In this document: piece after piece, positions 1-7,200 of the stretch
How positions within the stretch are numbered: the stretch's first letter is position 1
Layout: each line of letters opens with the position of its first letter
Assembly (NCBI GenBank): GCA_937901105.1
Contig: CALCHD010000197.1
Location: 1 to 10,863 of the forward strand
DNA length: 10,863 bases
Origin: an uncultured Bacteroidales bacterium
GTDB taxonomy: Bacteria > Bacteroidota > Bacteroidia > Bacteroidales > UBA932
Direction: 5' to 3'
Translations under genes and position numbers: made by a program
Notes under the pieces: model-generated
What the model was told of the DNA's origin: nothing
What the model saw: the letters and a program-made list of their open reading frames with translations, nothing else
Database searches by the model: none

Positions 1-1032
1 GTTCTTGAGGACATATTCAGGAATGTTTTCAAAAGTGGTGTATTCCCTTGCGCTTGCCCATGGAATGTTCTCTGCTATGAAGTCAAAGATTCTAAGGGCC
101 TTGTTGTAAGGATTGGTCTCGCCTGCAATAATGCTGTCTGTAATCTGTTTCAGCAGTGGGGTAAAGATTACATGAGTGTTGCGCTCTGCAGTGTATTTCT
201 TGTAAAGCTCTGATTCTGTATTGTAAGGTTTTACATCTTCTGGGCCAAAGTTGAACCAATGGTCTCTGGTTTCAAGCTCCAGCTGGTAGCCGAATCTGAT
301 AGCACTGTCCTTTATTGCAGGAGCCTCCATGTAGATGCTCTTATGGGGATAGCTGTCGGGAGCAATGATATAGTTGCTGTCTGTTGTTGAAAGGAGCTTT
401 ATGTTGCCGCTTTTCTTGTTCTCCCTCGGGTATGGCATCCACACTCTTATCATCTCACCTTCAGGTACCTCGTTGGGTTTTACGGTGATTGAGTAAGTGA
501 TCCTCATCTTCTGCGGTTTTGAGAGGTGCTCAATCTGCCCCTTCTGGGTTTGTGCAATTACAGGTGGAATATGGCCGGCCTTGAAGATATCAAGATCGTC
601 GGGATTAATGCCTTTAACTTTCCCCCACTGGGCCTTTGCCTCCTTGTCTATTCTGAAAAGGTTCCTTGCGGCTCCCCAGAAGTATTTCTTGGTGCCGTCA
701 ATGGTCATGCATTCAAGGGCGCCTGTCCTCTCCCAATGGGCAATCTGTTCAGGTGTCACATCCGGTATTATCCCCTTAATGTAGGATATTACGGTTGTGT
801 CATCTTCTGTAAACTCTCCTCTGGTACGGTGCATTGTCTCAATTTTTGCCTCCAGGTCCCAAATTTCTCCAGGTGTAAGCTCTTCAGTGGCAATCTTTGT
901 CCTGATCATCTGCTCTGCGCAGGTGAAGTTACCCTCAGCAATGGCTCTGCTGAGGGATTCATATGTGATTGGCGGCACCTGGCAGGAAAATGCCATAAGT
1001 GCCGCCAATATTAGTGTTGTGACTCTTCTCAT
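1..1032 (-). CDS. Transglutaminase-like lipoprotein, copy 2 (partial, C-terminus beyond left edge)
   Basis: This is an open frame of 344 codons from an ATG at 1032 down to base 1, with no stop, so the C-terminal part lies outside the window. The N-terminus (MRRVTTLILAALMAFSCQ) is a lipoprotein signal with the lipidated Cys at residue 17; the lipobox AFSC is weaker than that of its neighbour. The protein aligns without gaps, except for one extra codon near residue 137, to the complete paralogue just upstream, with roughly two thirds identical residues by eye. The visible part covers the lipoprotein anchor, a helical N-terminal region, a beta-rich region, and the start of the transglutaminase-like fold. 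It stops at ...EYVLKN, four residues before the position where the paralogue has its catalytic Cys, so activity cannot be judged here. The start lies 3 bases after the paralogue's stop, which indicates one transcript. Substrate unknown; an envelope peptidase or amidase role is only an inference from the fold. Confidence 0.85.
   Translation of the reverse strand, partial: MRRVTTLILAALMAFSCQVPPITYESLSRAIAEGNFTCAEQMIRTKIATEELTPGEIWDLEAKIETMHRTRGEFTEDDTTVISYIKGIIPDVTPEQIAHWERTGALECMTIDGTKKYFWGAARNLFRIDKEAKAQWGKVKGINPDDLDIFKAGHIPPVIAQTQKGQIEHLSKPQKMRITYSITVKPNEVPEGEMIRVWMPYPRENKKSGNIKLLSTTDSNYIIAPDSYPHKSIYMEAPAIKDSAIRFGYQLELETRDHWFNFGPEDVKPYNTESELYKKYTAERNTHVIFTPLLKQITDSIIAGETNPYNKALRIFDFIAENIPWASAREYTTFENIPEYVLKN
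173..207. repeat. 35-bp perfect direct repeat, copy A (inside transglutaminase copy 2)
   Basis: The 35 bases at 173-207 are identical to 1607-1641, at an offset of 1434 bases. This is the most conserved nucleotide stretch I noticed between the two paralogous lipoprotein genes; it encodes the motif YKKYTAERNTH. It reflects the tandem gene duplication and could serve as a site for unequal recombination or gene conversion between the copies. Confidence 0.85.
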
Positions 1033-1035
1033 CGG

Positions 1036-2463
1036 TTAGTTCATGTACTCAACATTCATCTTGTATTTCCAACGGCCGAAGTAAAGGTTCTCGCCTTTCC
1101 ACTCAACCTCGCCGCGCTGGAAGTCTACAGTCTCGCTGCGCAAGTGTGTTTTTGCAGGGAAGAAGTTGCCAGAGTAGTCTTCGTTCACATAGTATCTGTA
1201 TGCGTCAATGCCGCCAAGATAGAAGTGGGCAACGTTGTCCATTTCGTTAGGTACGCGTCCGAATGATACGTCTACAGGTACCCAGCCAATGCCCTCAAAG
1301 TAAGCCTCTGCCCAGTCATGAAGGTTTATCTCGCCCGGATGAAGCATCCATCCGCTCTGCCATTTTGCAGGGATGCCTGCGTAGCGTGCCATTGTAATGA
1401 AGGTAAGTCCTACCTGGCCGCAGTCTCCGTGGTTGTTTTTAAGCACGTATGAAGGGATGTTCTCCAATGTTGCATACTCTCTTGCACTTGCCCAAGGGTA
1501 TGTTTTTGTAATGTAGTCGAAGATCCTTCTTGCCTTGAGGTACGGGTTGGTCTCTCCGGCTACAAGGGAATCTGTAAGTTTCTTGATCTCCGGTGTGAAG
1601 ATTACGTGAGTGTTGCGCTCTGCAGTGTATTTCTTGTAAAGTTCGCTCTCTGTGTCATAAGGTTTCACGTCGTCTGCACCAAAGCTGAACCAGTGGTCTG
1701 CAATGCTCAACTCCAGTTCATATCCGAATTTCATTGCGCTGTCCTTGATGGCTATGGCCTCCATGTAGATGCTTTTGTGCTCATAGCTGTCGGGAGAGAT
1801 AATATAGTCCTTATTGGTGGTAGAAATAAGCTTTACGTTTGTGCTGCGTTTGGTCTCCCTTGGGTATGGCATCCATACTCTGATCATCTCACCAGCAGGA
1901 ACCTCATTAGGCTTTACAGTGATTGAGTAGTTGATTTTGAATTTCTTTGGTGTGCTCAAGTTCTCAATCTTGTCTTTAGCTGTATGTGCAACTACCGATG
2001 GAATGTAGTCTGCAAGGAAAAGGTCAAGCTCGTCTGACTGCCTACCTTTTACATCCCAGTGTGCCTGTGCCTCCTTGTCAATTCTGAAAAGGTTTCTTGG
2101 GGCATTCCAGAAGTATTTCTTTGTACCGTCAATGGCCATGCACTCAAGTGCGCCGGTGCTCTCCCAATGTGCAATCTGCTCTGGGGTTACATCTGGAATA
2201 ACATTCTTGATGTATGCCAGTACAGTGGTGTCATCTTTAGAAAAATCCTGGCGGATACGTGCCATAGTCTGAACTTTAGCCTCCAGGTCCCAAATCTGGC
2301 CAGGGGTAAGCTCTTCTGTGGCAATTTTAAGCTTGATCATCTGCTCGGCCTGGGCAAACTGGCCGCTCTTTATTGCAGCATCAATGTTCTCTTCTGTGAT
2401 TTCAGGCATCTGGCATGCGTAAAGGGCAAATGCCATTGCCAATAGGGTTAACAGTTTTTTCAT
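1036..2463 (-). CDS. Transglutaminase-like lipoprotein, copy 1 (complete)
   Basis: This is a 475-residue lipoprotein. I start it at the ATG at 2463 (MKKLLTLLAMAFALYACQ), not at an in-frame ATG at 2490, because the later start gives a clean signal peptide with lipobox LYAC (Cys17) and the earlier one overlaps the promoter -7 box. The C-terminal third is a transglutaminase-like (papain-fold) domain with a complete triad: Cys348 in NHGDCGQVG, His382 in INLHDWAEAYF, and Asp398 in WVPVDVSFG. The middle region (about residues 180-260) looks like the beta-sandwich often found before this domain in Bacteroidota proteins. Members of the superfamily are mostly uncharacterised hydrolases acting on peptide or amide bonds; lipidation places this one in the envelope. 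It is the first gene of a two-gene operon with its paralogue and has its own promoter upstream. Family assignment is confident; the biological substrate is not known. Confidence 0.9.
   Translation of the reverse strand: MKKLLTLLAMAFALYACQMPEITEENIDAAIKSGQFAQAEQMIKLKIATEELTPGQIWDLEAKVQTMARIRQDFSKDDTTVLAYIKNVIPDVTPEQIAHWESTGALECMAIDGTKKYFWNAPRNLFRIDKEAQAHWDVKGRQSDELDLFLADYIPSVVAHTAKDKIENLSTPKKFKINYSITVKPNEVPAGEMIRVWMPYPRETKRSTNVKLISTTNKDYIISPDSYEHKSIYMEAIAIKDSAMKFGYELELSIADHWFSFGADDVKPYDTESELYKKYTAERNTHVIFTPEIKKLTDSLVAGETNPYLKARRIFDYITKTYPWASAREYATLENIPSYVLKNNHGDCGQVGLTFITMARYAGIPAKWQSGWMLHPGEINLHDWAEAYFEGIGWVPVDVSFGRVPNEMDNVAHFYLGGIDAYRYYVNEDYSGNFFPAKTHLRSETVDFQRGEVEWKGENLYFGRWKYKMNVEYMN
1607..1641. 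repeat. 35-bp perfect direct repeat, copy B (inside transglutaminase copy 1)
   Basis: This is the partner of 173-207, identical over 35 bases. Flanking bases on both sides diverge mostly at third codon positions, as expected for an older duplication kept under protein-level constraint, possibly with local gene conversion. Confidence 0.85.
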
Positions 2464-2487
2464 AGTTTTTTTAATTTCGTATTTGTA

Positions 2488-2519
2488 CAAAGTTAATAAA
2501 ATTTCTTACGGAGAGTCAG
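2488..2519 (-). promoter_or_regulatory. Predicted promoter of the transglutaminase lipoprotein operon
   Basis: On the minus strand, TAACTTTG (2495-2488) matches the Bacteroidota -7 box TAnnTTTG exactly. A -33-like CTGAC (2519-2515) lies 19 bases upstream of it; this element is imperfect, since the consensus has TTG. Transcription would begin a few bases after 2488, giving a leader of roughly 20 bases before the ATG at 2463. This placement also argues against translation from the in-frame ATG at 2490. Confidence 0.55.
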
Positions 2520-2529
2520 GACCGGGTAT

Positions 2530-2566
2530 AAAAAAGTGCCCCTTGGGACGACGTCCTAATGGGCAC
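2530..2566 (-). terminator. Second, larger terminator-like hairpin downstream of efp
   Basis: Bases 2536-2566 form a hairpin. The outer arms GTGCCC/GGGCAC and inner arms GGAC/GTCC enclose a 3-base loop, separated by a symmetric 4x4 internal loop that allows two extra A-U pairs. Read on the minus strand, it is followed directly by six T residues (2535-2530), the layout of an intrinsic terminator. It sits immediately after the T-run of the first efp terminator, so the two are in tandem, and just upstream of the lipoprotein promoter. Confidence 0.6.
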
Positions 2567-2596
2567 AAAAAAAAGGTAACCCGTTTTTGGGTTACC
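2567..2596 (-). terminator. Intrinsic terminator of efp
   Basis: There is a perfect 8-bp stem, GGTAACCC (2575-2582) paired with GGGTTACC (2589-2596), with a 6-base loop. On the minus strand it is followed by eight T residues (2574-2567). It begins 26 bases after the efp stop codon, and the orientation fits termination of the DUF4783-efp transcripts. Confidence 0.85.
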
Positions 2597-2622
2597 TCTC
2601 AGTCTGTTTTCTATTGTACAGA

Positions 2623-3189
2623 TTATCTTACGCGCTCACCGTAGCTTCTGTCCTCAACTTTAACGCGGATTTTCTCACCCTGGTTGATGAACAAAGGAAC
2701 CATGATTCTTGCACCAGTCTCCAAAGTACACTCTTTCTGTGCATTTGTTGAAGCAGTATCACCTTTTACAGCAGGCTCGGTGTAGGTAACCTCAAGCTCT
2801 ACGAACTGTGGAAGTTCGCAAGTAAGGCATCTCTCCTCGTCTGCAAGGAACATCATTTCTACGTACTGGCCCTCTTTCATAAGGTCAGCGTTATCTACGA
2901 AATCCTCCTCAAGGTGGATCTGCTCAAAAGTCTCATTGTGCATGAAGTTGAAGCCGGTCTCATCTTTATAAAGGAACTGATAAGGTCTTCTCTCAACAGT
3001 GATGATCTCAATTTTCTCACCTGCACTGAAAGTGTTCTCAAGAATTTTTCCGTTCTCAAGGTTTCTGAATTTAGTTTTTACAAAAGCAGGACCTTTACCA
3101 GGTTTAACGTGCTGGAAATAAATCAACTGACAAGGTTTGCCATTGTAGTTGAAGAACAAACCGTTCTTAAAATCTGCAGTAGTTGCCAT
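2623..3189 (-). CDS. efp: Elongation factor P
   Basis: EF-P is a tRNA-shaped translation factor that binds between the ribosomal P and E sites and rescues ribosomes stalled at polyproline stretches. The 188-residue product has the usual length and its three beta-barrel domains: an N-terminal KOW-like domain (about 1-63), an OB domain (about 66-128) and a C-terminal OB domain (about 132-188). The functional loop is visible as KPGKGPAF, with Lys32 at the tip where many bacteria carry a post-translational modification. The residue is Lys rather than Arg, so an EarP-type rhamnosylation system is not expected. No modification gene (epmA, epmB, ymfI-like) is in this window. The start ATG at 3189 is preceded by a good Bacteroidota promoter and a leader of about 40 bases, and the stop is followed by a strong terminator, so efp can be expressed alone or with the upstream DUF4783 gene. 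Confidence 0.96.
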   Translation of the reverse strand: MATTADFKNGLFFNYNGKPCQLIYFQHVKPGKGPAFVKTKFRNLENGKILENTFSAGEKIEIITVERRPYQFLYKDETGFNFMHNETFEQIHLEEDFVDNADLMKEGQYVEMMFLADEERCLTCELPQFVELEVTYTEPAVKGDTASTNAQKECTLETGARIMVPLFINQGEKIRVKVEDRSYGERVR

Positions 3190-3233
3190 ATAAATCTTAT
3201 AAAAATATTTGAATTCTTGTGAAAATGAGGGTG

Positions 3234-3262
3234 CAAATATACTACAAGTTTGTGATTTTCAA
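3234..3262 (-). promoter_or_regulatory. Predicted promoter of efp
   Basis: On the minus strand, TATATTTG (3241-3234) matches the TAnnTTTG -7 box, and a TTG in TTTTTG (3262-3260) lies 18 bases upstream as the -33 box. It fills the gap between the DUF4783 stop (3266) and the efp start (3189); the -33 box lies directly after that stop codon. Expected leader is about 40 bases. Confidence 0.65.
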
Positions 3263-3265
3263 AAA

Positions 3266-3661
3266 CTACTCCCTCTCAATTCTCAGCTGCTGTATCTGGT
3301 TCCCTTTTTCCTGGGTCATCACAAATAGCGTGATGCGGAATTTCTCACCTCCGGCATTAAGGCTTCCAATGGCATATGTAAGAGGCGCCTTGCCGCTCTT
3401 GTGCAGGATAGAGAAGGATTTGGGGGTGTAGTTTACAAAAAAGTCCTTCATTATCTGTTTGGCCTGTACCTTGCTGCAGGAGCTTACAGTTCCAAGAATG
3501 TCAAGTTCAAGGTTGCTTGCAAACCAGGCTGAAAGCTTGTCAGCATCTCCAAGCTGGATATATTTGCCTATAGGTACAAATACATCCTGCTGCTTTTGTG
3601 CGAATGAACAGCATACAGATGCCAGTGTTATGAATGCTAACAATAAAAAACGCTTCATCAT
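3266..3661 (-). CDS. DUF4783 family secreted protein
   Basis: This 131-residue protein belongs, by my recognition, to DUF4783, a Bacteroidota family of small exported proteins without an assigned function; its size and alternating pattern suggest an NTF2-like fold. Residues 1-21 form a signal peptide (two Met, then Lys-Arg, then a hydrophobic core), with likely signal peptidase I cleavage after CSFA before QKQQ. The two adjacent Cys in the core do not fit a good lipobox. Family-typical stretches are IGKYIQLGDADKLSAWF (about 32-48), VQAKQIMKDFFVNYTPKSFS (about 65-84) and GSLNAGGEKFRITLF (about 98-112). Translation could start at either of the two consecutive ATGs (3661 or 3658). It is divergent from rlmH with a 74-base gap, and efp follows 76 bases downstream on the same strand with no terminator between, so read-through into efp is plausible. 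Confidence 0.85.
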   Translation of the reverse strand: MMKRFLLLAFITLASVCCSFAQKQQDVFVPIGKYIQLGDADKLSAWFASNLELDILGTVSSCSKVQAKQIMKDFFVNYTPKSFSILHKSGKAPLTYAIGSLNAGGEKFRITLFVMTQEKGNQIQQLRIERE

Positions 3662-3681
3662 CTCTCTTTTATTTTAATATG

Positions 3682-3712
3682 CAAATAACGGCATTAAACT
3701 TGCAAAAACCAA
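3682..3712 (-). promoter_or_regulatory. Weak candidate promoter of the DUF4783 gene
   Basis: On the minus strand, GTTATTTG (3689-3682) keeps the ATTTG part of a -7 box but lacks its TA at the first two positions. A TTG (3712-3710) lies 20 bases upstream. This would overlap the divergent rlmH promoter. Support is modest because of the poor -7 match. Confidence 0.3.
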
Positions 3713-3730
3713 GCCATATGCCTACTTTTG
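3700..3730 (+). promoter_or_regulatory. Predicted promoter of rlmH, giving a leaderless or near-leaderless mRNA
   Basis: TACTTTTG (3723-3730) matches the Bacteroidota -7 box TAnnTTTG, with a -33 TTG at 3700-3702 and a 20-base spacer. Transcription would start about 4-7 bases after 3730, which is at or next to the rlmH ATG at 3736. The in-frame upstream ATG at 3718 lies inside the promoter, so it cannot be the start if this promoter is used. Confidence 0.6.
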
Positions 3731-3735
3731 TTAAT

Positions 3736-4209
3736 ATGAAGATTACTTTATTGCTGGTTGGAAAAACAGCCTTCCCATATATAAATGAGGGAATTGCCAT
3801 TTACGAAAAGCGTCTTGGCCATTACGTGAACTATGCCAGGGTGGAGATACCGGAACTCAAAAATGTTCAGGCCTTGAGCCAGGAGCAGATTAAGGAGAAG
3901 GAGGGGGAGCTTATCCTAAAGAATATCAAGAATACGGATGATGTAATTCTTTTGGATGAGCGTGGAAGCACCTTTACATCCCTGGAGTGGGCATCACATC
4001 TCCAGAAGAAAATGAACTATGAAGGGAAAGATATAGTCTTTGTAATTGGCGGTGCATACGGTTTTTCACAGAAAGTATATCAGAGGGCCAATAGCAAGAT
4101 GTCGCTCTCAAAAATGACATTTTCCCATCAGATTATAAGGGTAATCTTTTTGGAACAGCTATATAGGGCATTTACAATCATGAAAGGTGAGCCATATCAC
4201 CACGAGTAA
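3736..4209 (+). CDS. rlmH: 23S rRNA (pseudouridine1915-N3)-methyltransferase RlmH
   Basis: RlmH uses S-adenosylmethionine to methylate N3 of pseudouridine 1915 in helix 69 of 23S rRNA, acting as a homodimer on assembled 70S ribosomes. I start it at the ATG at 3736 (MKITLLLVGKT), which gives 157 residues, the usual family length; the frame is open further upstream, but the extra residues are not family-like and overlap the promoter. SPOUT (trefoil-knot) signatures are all present: LLDERG (72-77), the SAM-binding IGGAYGFS (104-111), SLSKMTFSHQIIR (123-135), the helix EQLYRAFTI, and the C-terminal YHHE (154-157). The histidine kinase gene begins 9 bases after the stop, so the two are probably co-transcribed. 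The divergent DUF4783 neighbour is, from memory, a recurring companion of rlmH in Bacteroidales. Confidence 0.96.
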   Translation: MKITLLLVGKTAFPYINEGIAIYEKRLGHYVNYARVEIPELKNVQALSQEQIKEKEGELILKNIKNTDDVILLDERGSTFTSLEWASHLQKKMNYEGKDIVFVIGGAYGFSQKVYQRANSKMSLSKMTFSHQIIRVIFLEQLYRAFTIMKGEPYHHE

Positions 4210-4218
4210 GGCGGGATC

Positions 4219-7200
4219 ATGGAGAAATTTGCAGAGGACATAAAGATGGTGCTGCGCAGTGCCGGCATTTGGCTGCACAGGCGGAGGACAGCGGTGCTGA
4301 CTGCACTTGCTGTGATGCTGGGTGTCCTCTCGTATTTTGTAGTTCCGTCGGGATTAGAGATACAGAAGGAGGCTGAAAGGCTGGAGAAGAAGGTCCACGG
4401 CAGGCAGGAGATTCTTCAGGGGTATGTGCAGCAGGCGCTGGAACTCCCGGTTGACCAGTGGATGAGGTTTGAAGATTTTCCCGACGATATGGTGATATAC
4501 CGCTACAATGCGGATACCCTGCAGTCGTGGGTAAACCAGTTCCCTGTGGCAAATGATGAGGTGGATGTGCTTACCCTGTGGTACAGGATAAACCATCTCA
4601 ACAGCAGGAGCCTGTATAATGCACCGTTGGCCTATCTTACAGAGCAGGAGCAGTATGTGAACCTGGGATCTGCCTGGTATGTGGTTAAGGTGTACCGCAA
4701 GGATGCCGTAAAGGTAATTTCCGGTCTCCGTATAAAGACAGAATATCTGTCCAACAACACGATACTTTCCAGCAGGGTGAACCCTCTGCTTGGAGTGGAC
4801 AGGAGAATGACAATAAACCCTGTCACCTTTGATGAGGGGGCAGTAGTGAGGGGGCTGGACGGTGGAGTGCTGTTCTCCTTGAATGACGAGTTCCGCTCCA
4901 ACTTCAGCGGAGCATCCGTGCCGTTGCGATGGATTGCCATACTGATTTTCTGTGCTGCCCTGTATTCGTTTGTCTACAGCAGGCGTACATTCAGGGCACT
5001 GGCCCTTTATCTGCTTGGGCTTACAGGATTGAGGGCAATGTGTTTCGGGCTTACCCCTGCGTTGCGGTTCAGTTCAGAGCTCTTCTCGCCTACGTTATAT
5101 GCAGATGTGGGGCTGTTTTCATCTTTTGGAAACTTCCTTCTCAATAACCTGTATGTAACGCTGGCGGCTCTTGGCGTATATCTGCTCCGGAAGAAGATAA
5201 ATTCCCTATACAGACATGCCGGCAAGTGGGGAAAGAGAGGCATACTGGCACTTTTTGCAGTGTTTGTATCAGCCCTCATGTTCTATATCAACTATGTGTT
5301 CACTTCACTTATCAACAACTCTAGCATTGTGCTGGAGCTGTACAGGCTGGAGGAGCTCAGCATTTATTCAATAGTTGCATACGCTTCATATGCAATGCTG
5401 TTTGTTGCGCTGCTGTTCTCAATACAGATGACTCTTCCTATGCTGCCATATGCAAGGAGGCAGTCAATTCTTCGTCCTCGCAACCTCCTTGTGTTTATTG
5501 CGCTGGTATCCCTTTATACTATGCTGGTTGTAGGAAGTCTCGGATTCAGGAAAGAGAGGGAGGTGAGCAATGTCTGGTCCAACAAGCTTACAGTGGAGAG
5601 GGATATTGCACTTGAGCTGCAGTTGAGGTCTATGGAGGAGAAGCTCACAAAGGATCCAATAATTGGAGCAATGGTGTCAATGCAGCAGGTAAACCTTATC
5701 CGCAGCAGGATGGAGGAGCTGTATCTGAAGGGTGTAAACCAAAAATACAAGCTGGTAATTTCAATCTGCAGGCCCAATGACATGCTGTTCGACGGAAGAT
5801 GGCAGCAGATGGCAGACTGCTCATCGCTGTTTGAAGATATGCTTCAGGGGGGTGTTCCCCTTGCAGACGGTTCCAATTTCTTCTTCCTCAACAACTACAG
5901 CGGAAGGGTGAACTATCTTGGAGTCTTGAGGTACAGTACTTTGCTGGGACCTGTTACCTTATATATAGAGCTGGAATCCAGGTATACCAGAGATGCAATG
6001 GGATACACGGCGGTACTGTTCGGATACAAGGCCTCTGACAACGTAAATATGCCAAAGGCATACTCATACGCAAAATATATAGACAACAGCCTAGTAATCT
6101 ACAAGGGACGCTATGTGTATCCTATGGTGTGTAATCCCGACAGCTATCCCCTTGGGGCCTCAGTTGTGAAGGAGGACAAGTATCTCCACTTTGTAACAAG
6201 GTTTGACAATGGCAATATCATTATAATAACCAGAGAGCAGAGGAATGTATACCACTATCTTGTATCATTCTCTTATCTGATGCTCTTCTATGCTGGCTTT
6301 GCATTTGTATTTGTACGTGGAAGGAACATTGGAAGGCGCAGTATGAGGATAAGGCTTCCAAAGAACTCCTTCAGAAGGAAAATTACATATCTTATCACTA
6401 CAACACTTGTGGTGTCACTTATCTGTATGGGCTTTGGCAGTGTGCTGTTCTGCCTGAACTACTATAGGGAGAACAACCGAACCCAGATGGAGGAGAGGAT
6501 GCAGTCTTTGCAGCAGACCCTCAATGACTTGTGCAAGTATGCTGAGGATTACAGATATATAAACAACTCAAATGTGCTCCAGGCGGTAGAGAGGATTTCA
6601 AAGAATACGCAGGCTACAGTGAACTTGTTTGATCCTCACGGACGCCTGGTACGTTCAACCCAGCCGGAGCTGTTTGACCGTTATCTGTTGGCATCTAGAA
6701 TAAACCCAGATGCATATTACCAGCTTGTGCATGAGAACAGGATGCAGGTGATATCCAGTGAGAGGCTTGGAGAAATGGAGTACTCTTCACTATATGCCCC
6801 CGTGTATAATGTAGACGGAAAACTGGTGGCCATTGCCAATATCCCTTACTTTGAGAAGGATTCCTATATAGCAGGTGACATTTCATCTATTCTTGCAACA
6901 ATTGTAAACATATATATACTGCTAGTTCTGGCGGCCATATTTGGAGGTACGGCACTGGCAAACCAGCTGTCAAAGCCATTGGCAGAGATAGGGCGCAAGA
7001 TGAAGCTGATTGATGTATCCAAGAAGGCGGAGCACCTCAATTACCGCAAGAAGGACGAGCTTGGAGAATTGGTGGGAGCATACAACAAGATGGTGGATGC
7101 CCTAGAGGAGAGTACCCAGAAACTAGCGCAGACAGAGAGGGAGCAGGCTTGGAGCGAGATGGCGCGCCAGATTGCACATGAGATAAAGAACCCGTTGACT

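Noticed and set aside
526..1014. Plus-strand open frame of 162 codons opposite the first transglutaminase gene, with a related frame at 2059-2445.
   Set aside because: They resemble each other only because the genes on the other strand are duplicates. No promoter or family match, and the minus-strand frames have clear signal peptides and motifs.
2464..2490. Nine-codon N-terminal extension of the complete transglutaminase (ATG at 2490).
   Set aside because: It would put charged residues before the signal peptide and overlap the -7 promoter box; the ATG at 2463 gives a proper lipoprotein signal.
2536..2566. The 31-base hairpin as a CRISPR-like or transposon terminal repeat.
   Set aside because: Only one copy in the window, no flanking target duplication, and the position and T-run fit a terminator.
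3634..3735. 34-codon upstream extension of rlmH in the same frame.
   Set aside because: The extension is not RlmH-like, overlaps the divergent gene's 5' end, and contains the rlmH promoter. RlmH starts at MKITLLLVGKT at the usual length.
4217..4552. Minus-strand frames over the 5' part of the histidine kinase (also 4354-4596 and 5007-5279).
   Set aside because: Proline/serine-rich low-similarity shadows of a long, well-supported coding region; no start signals.
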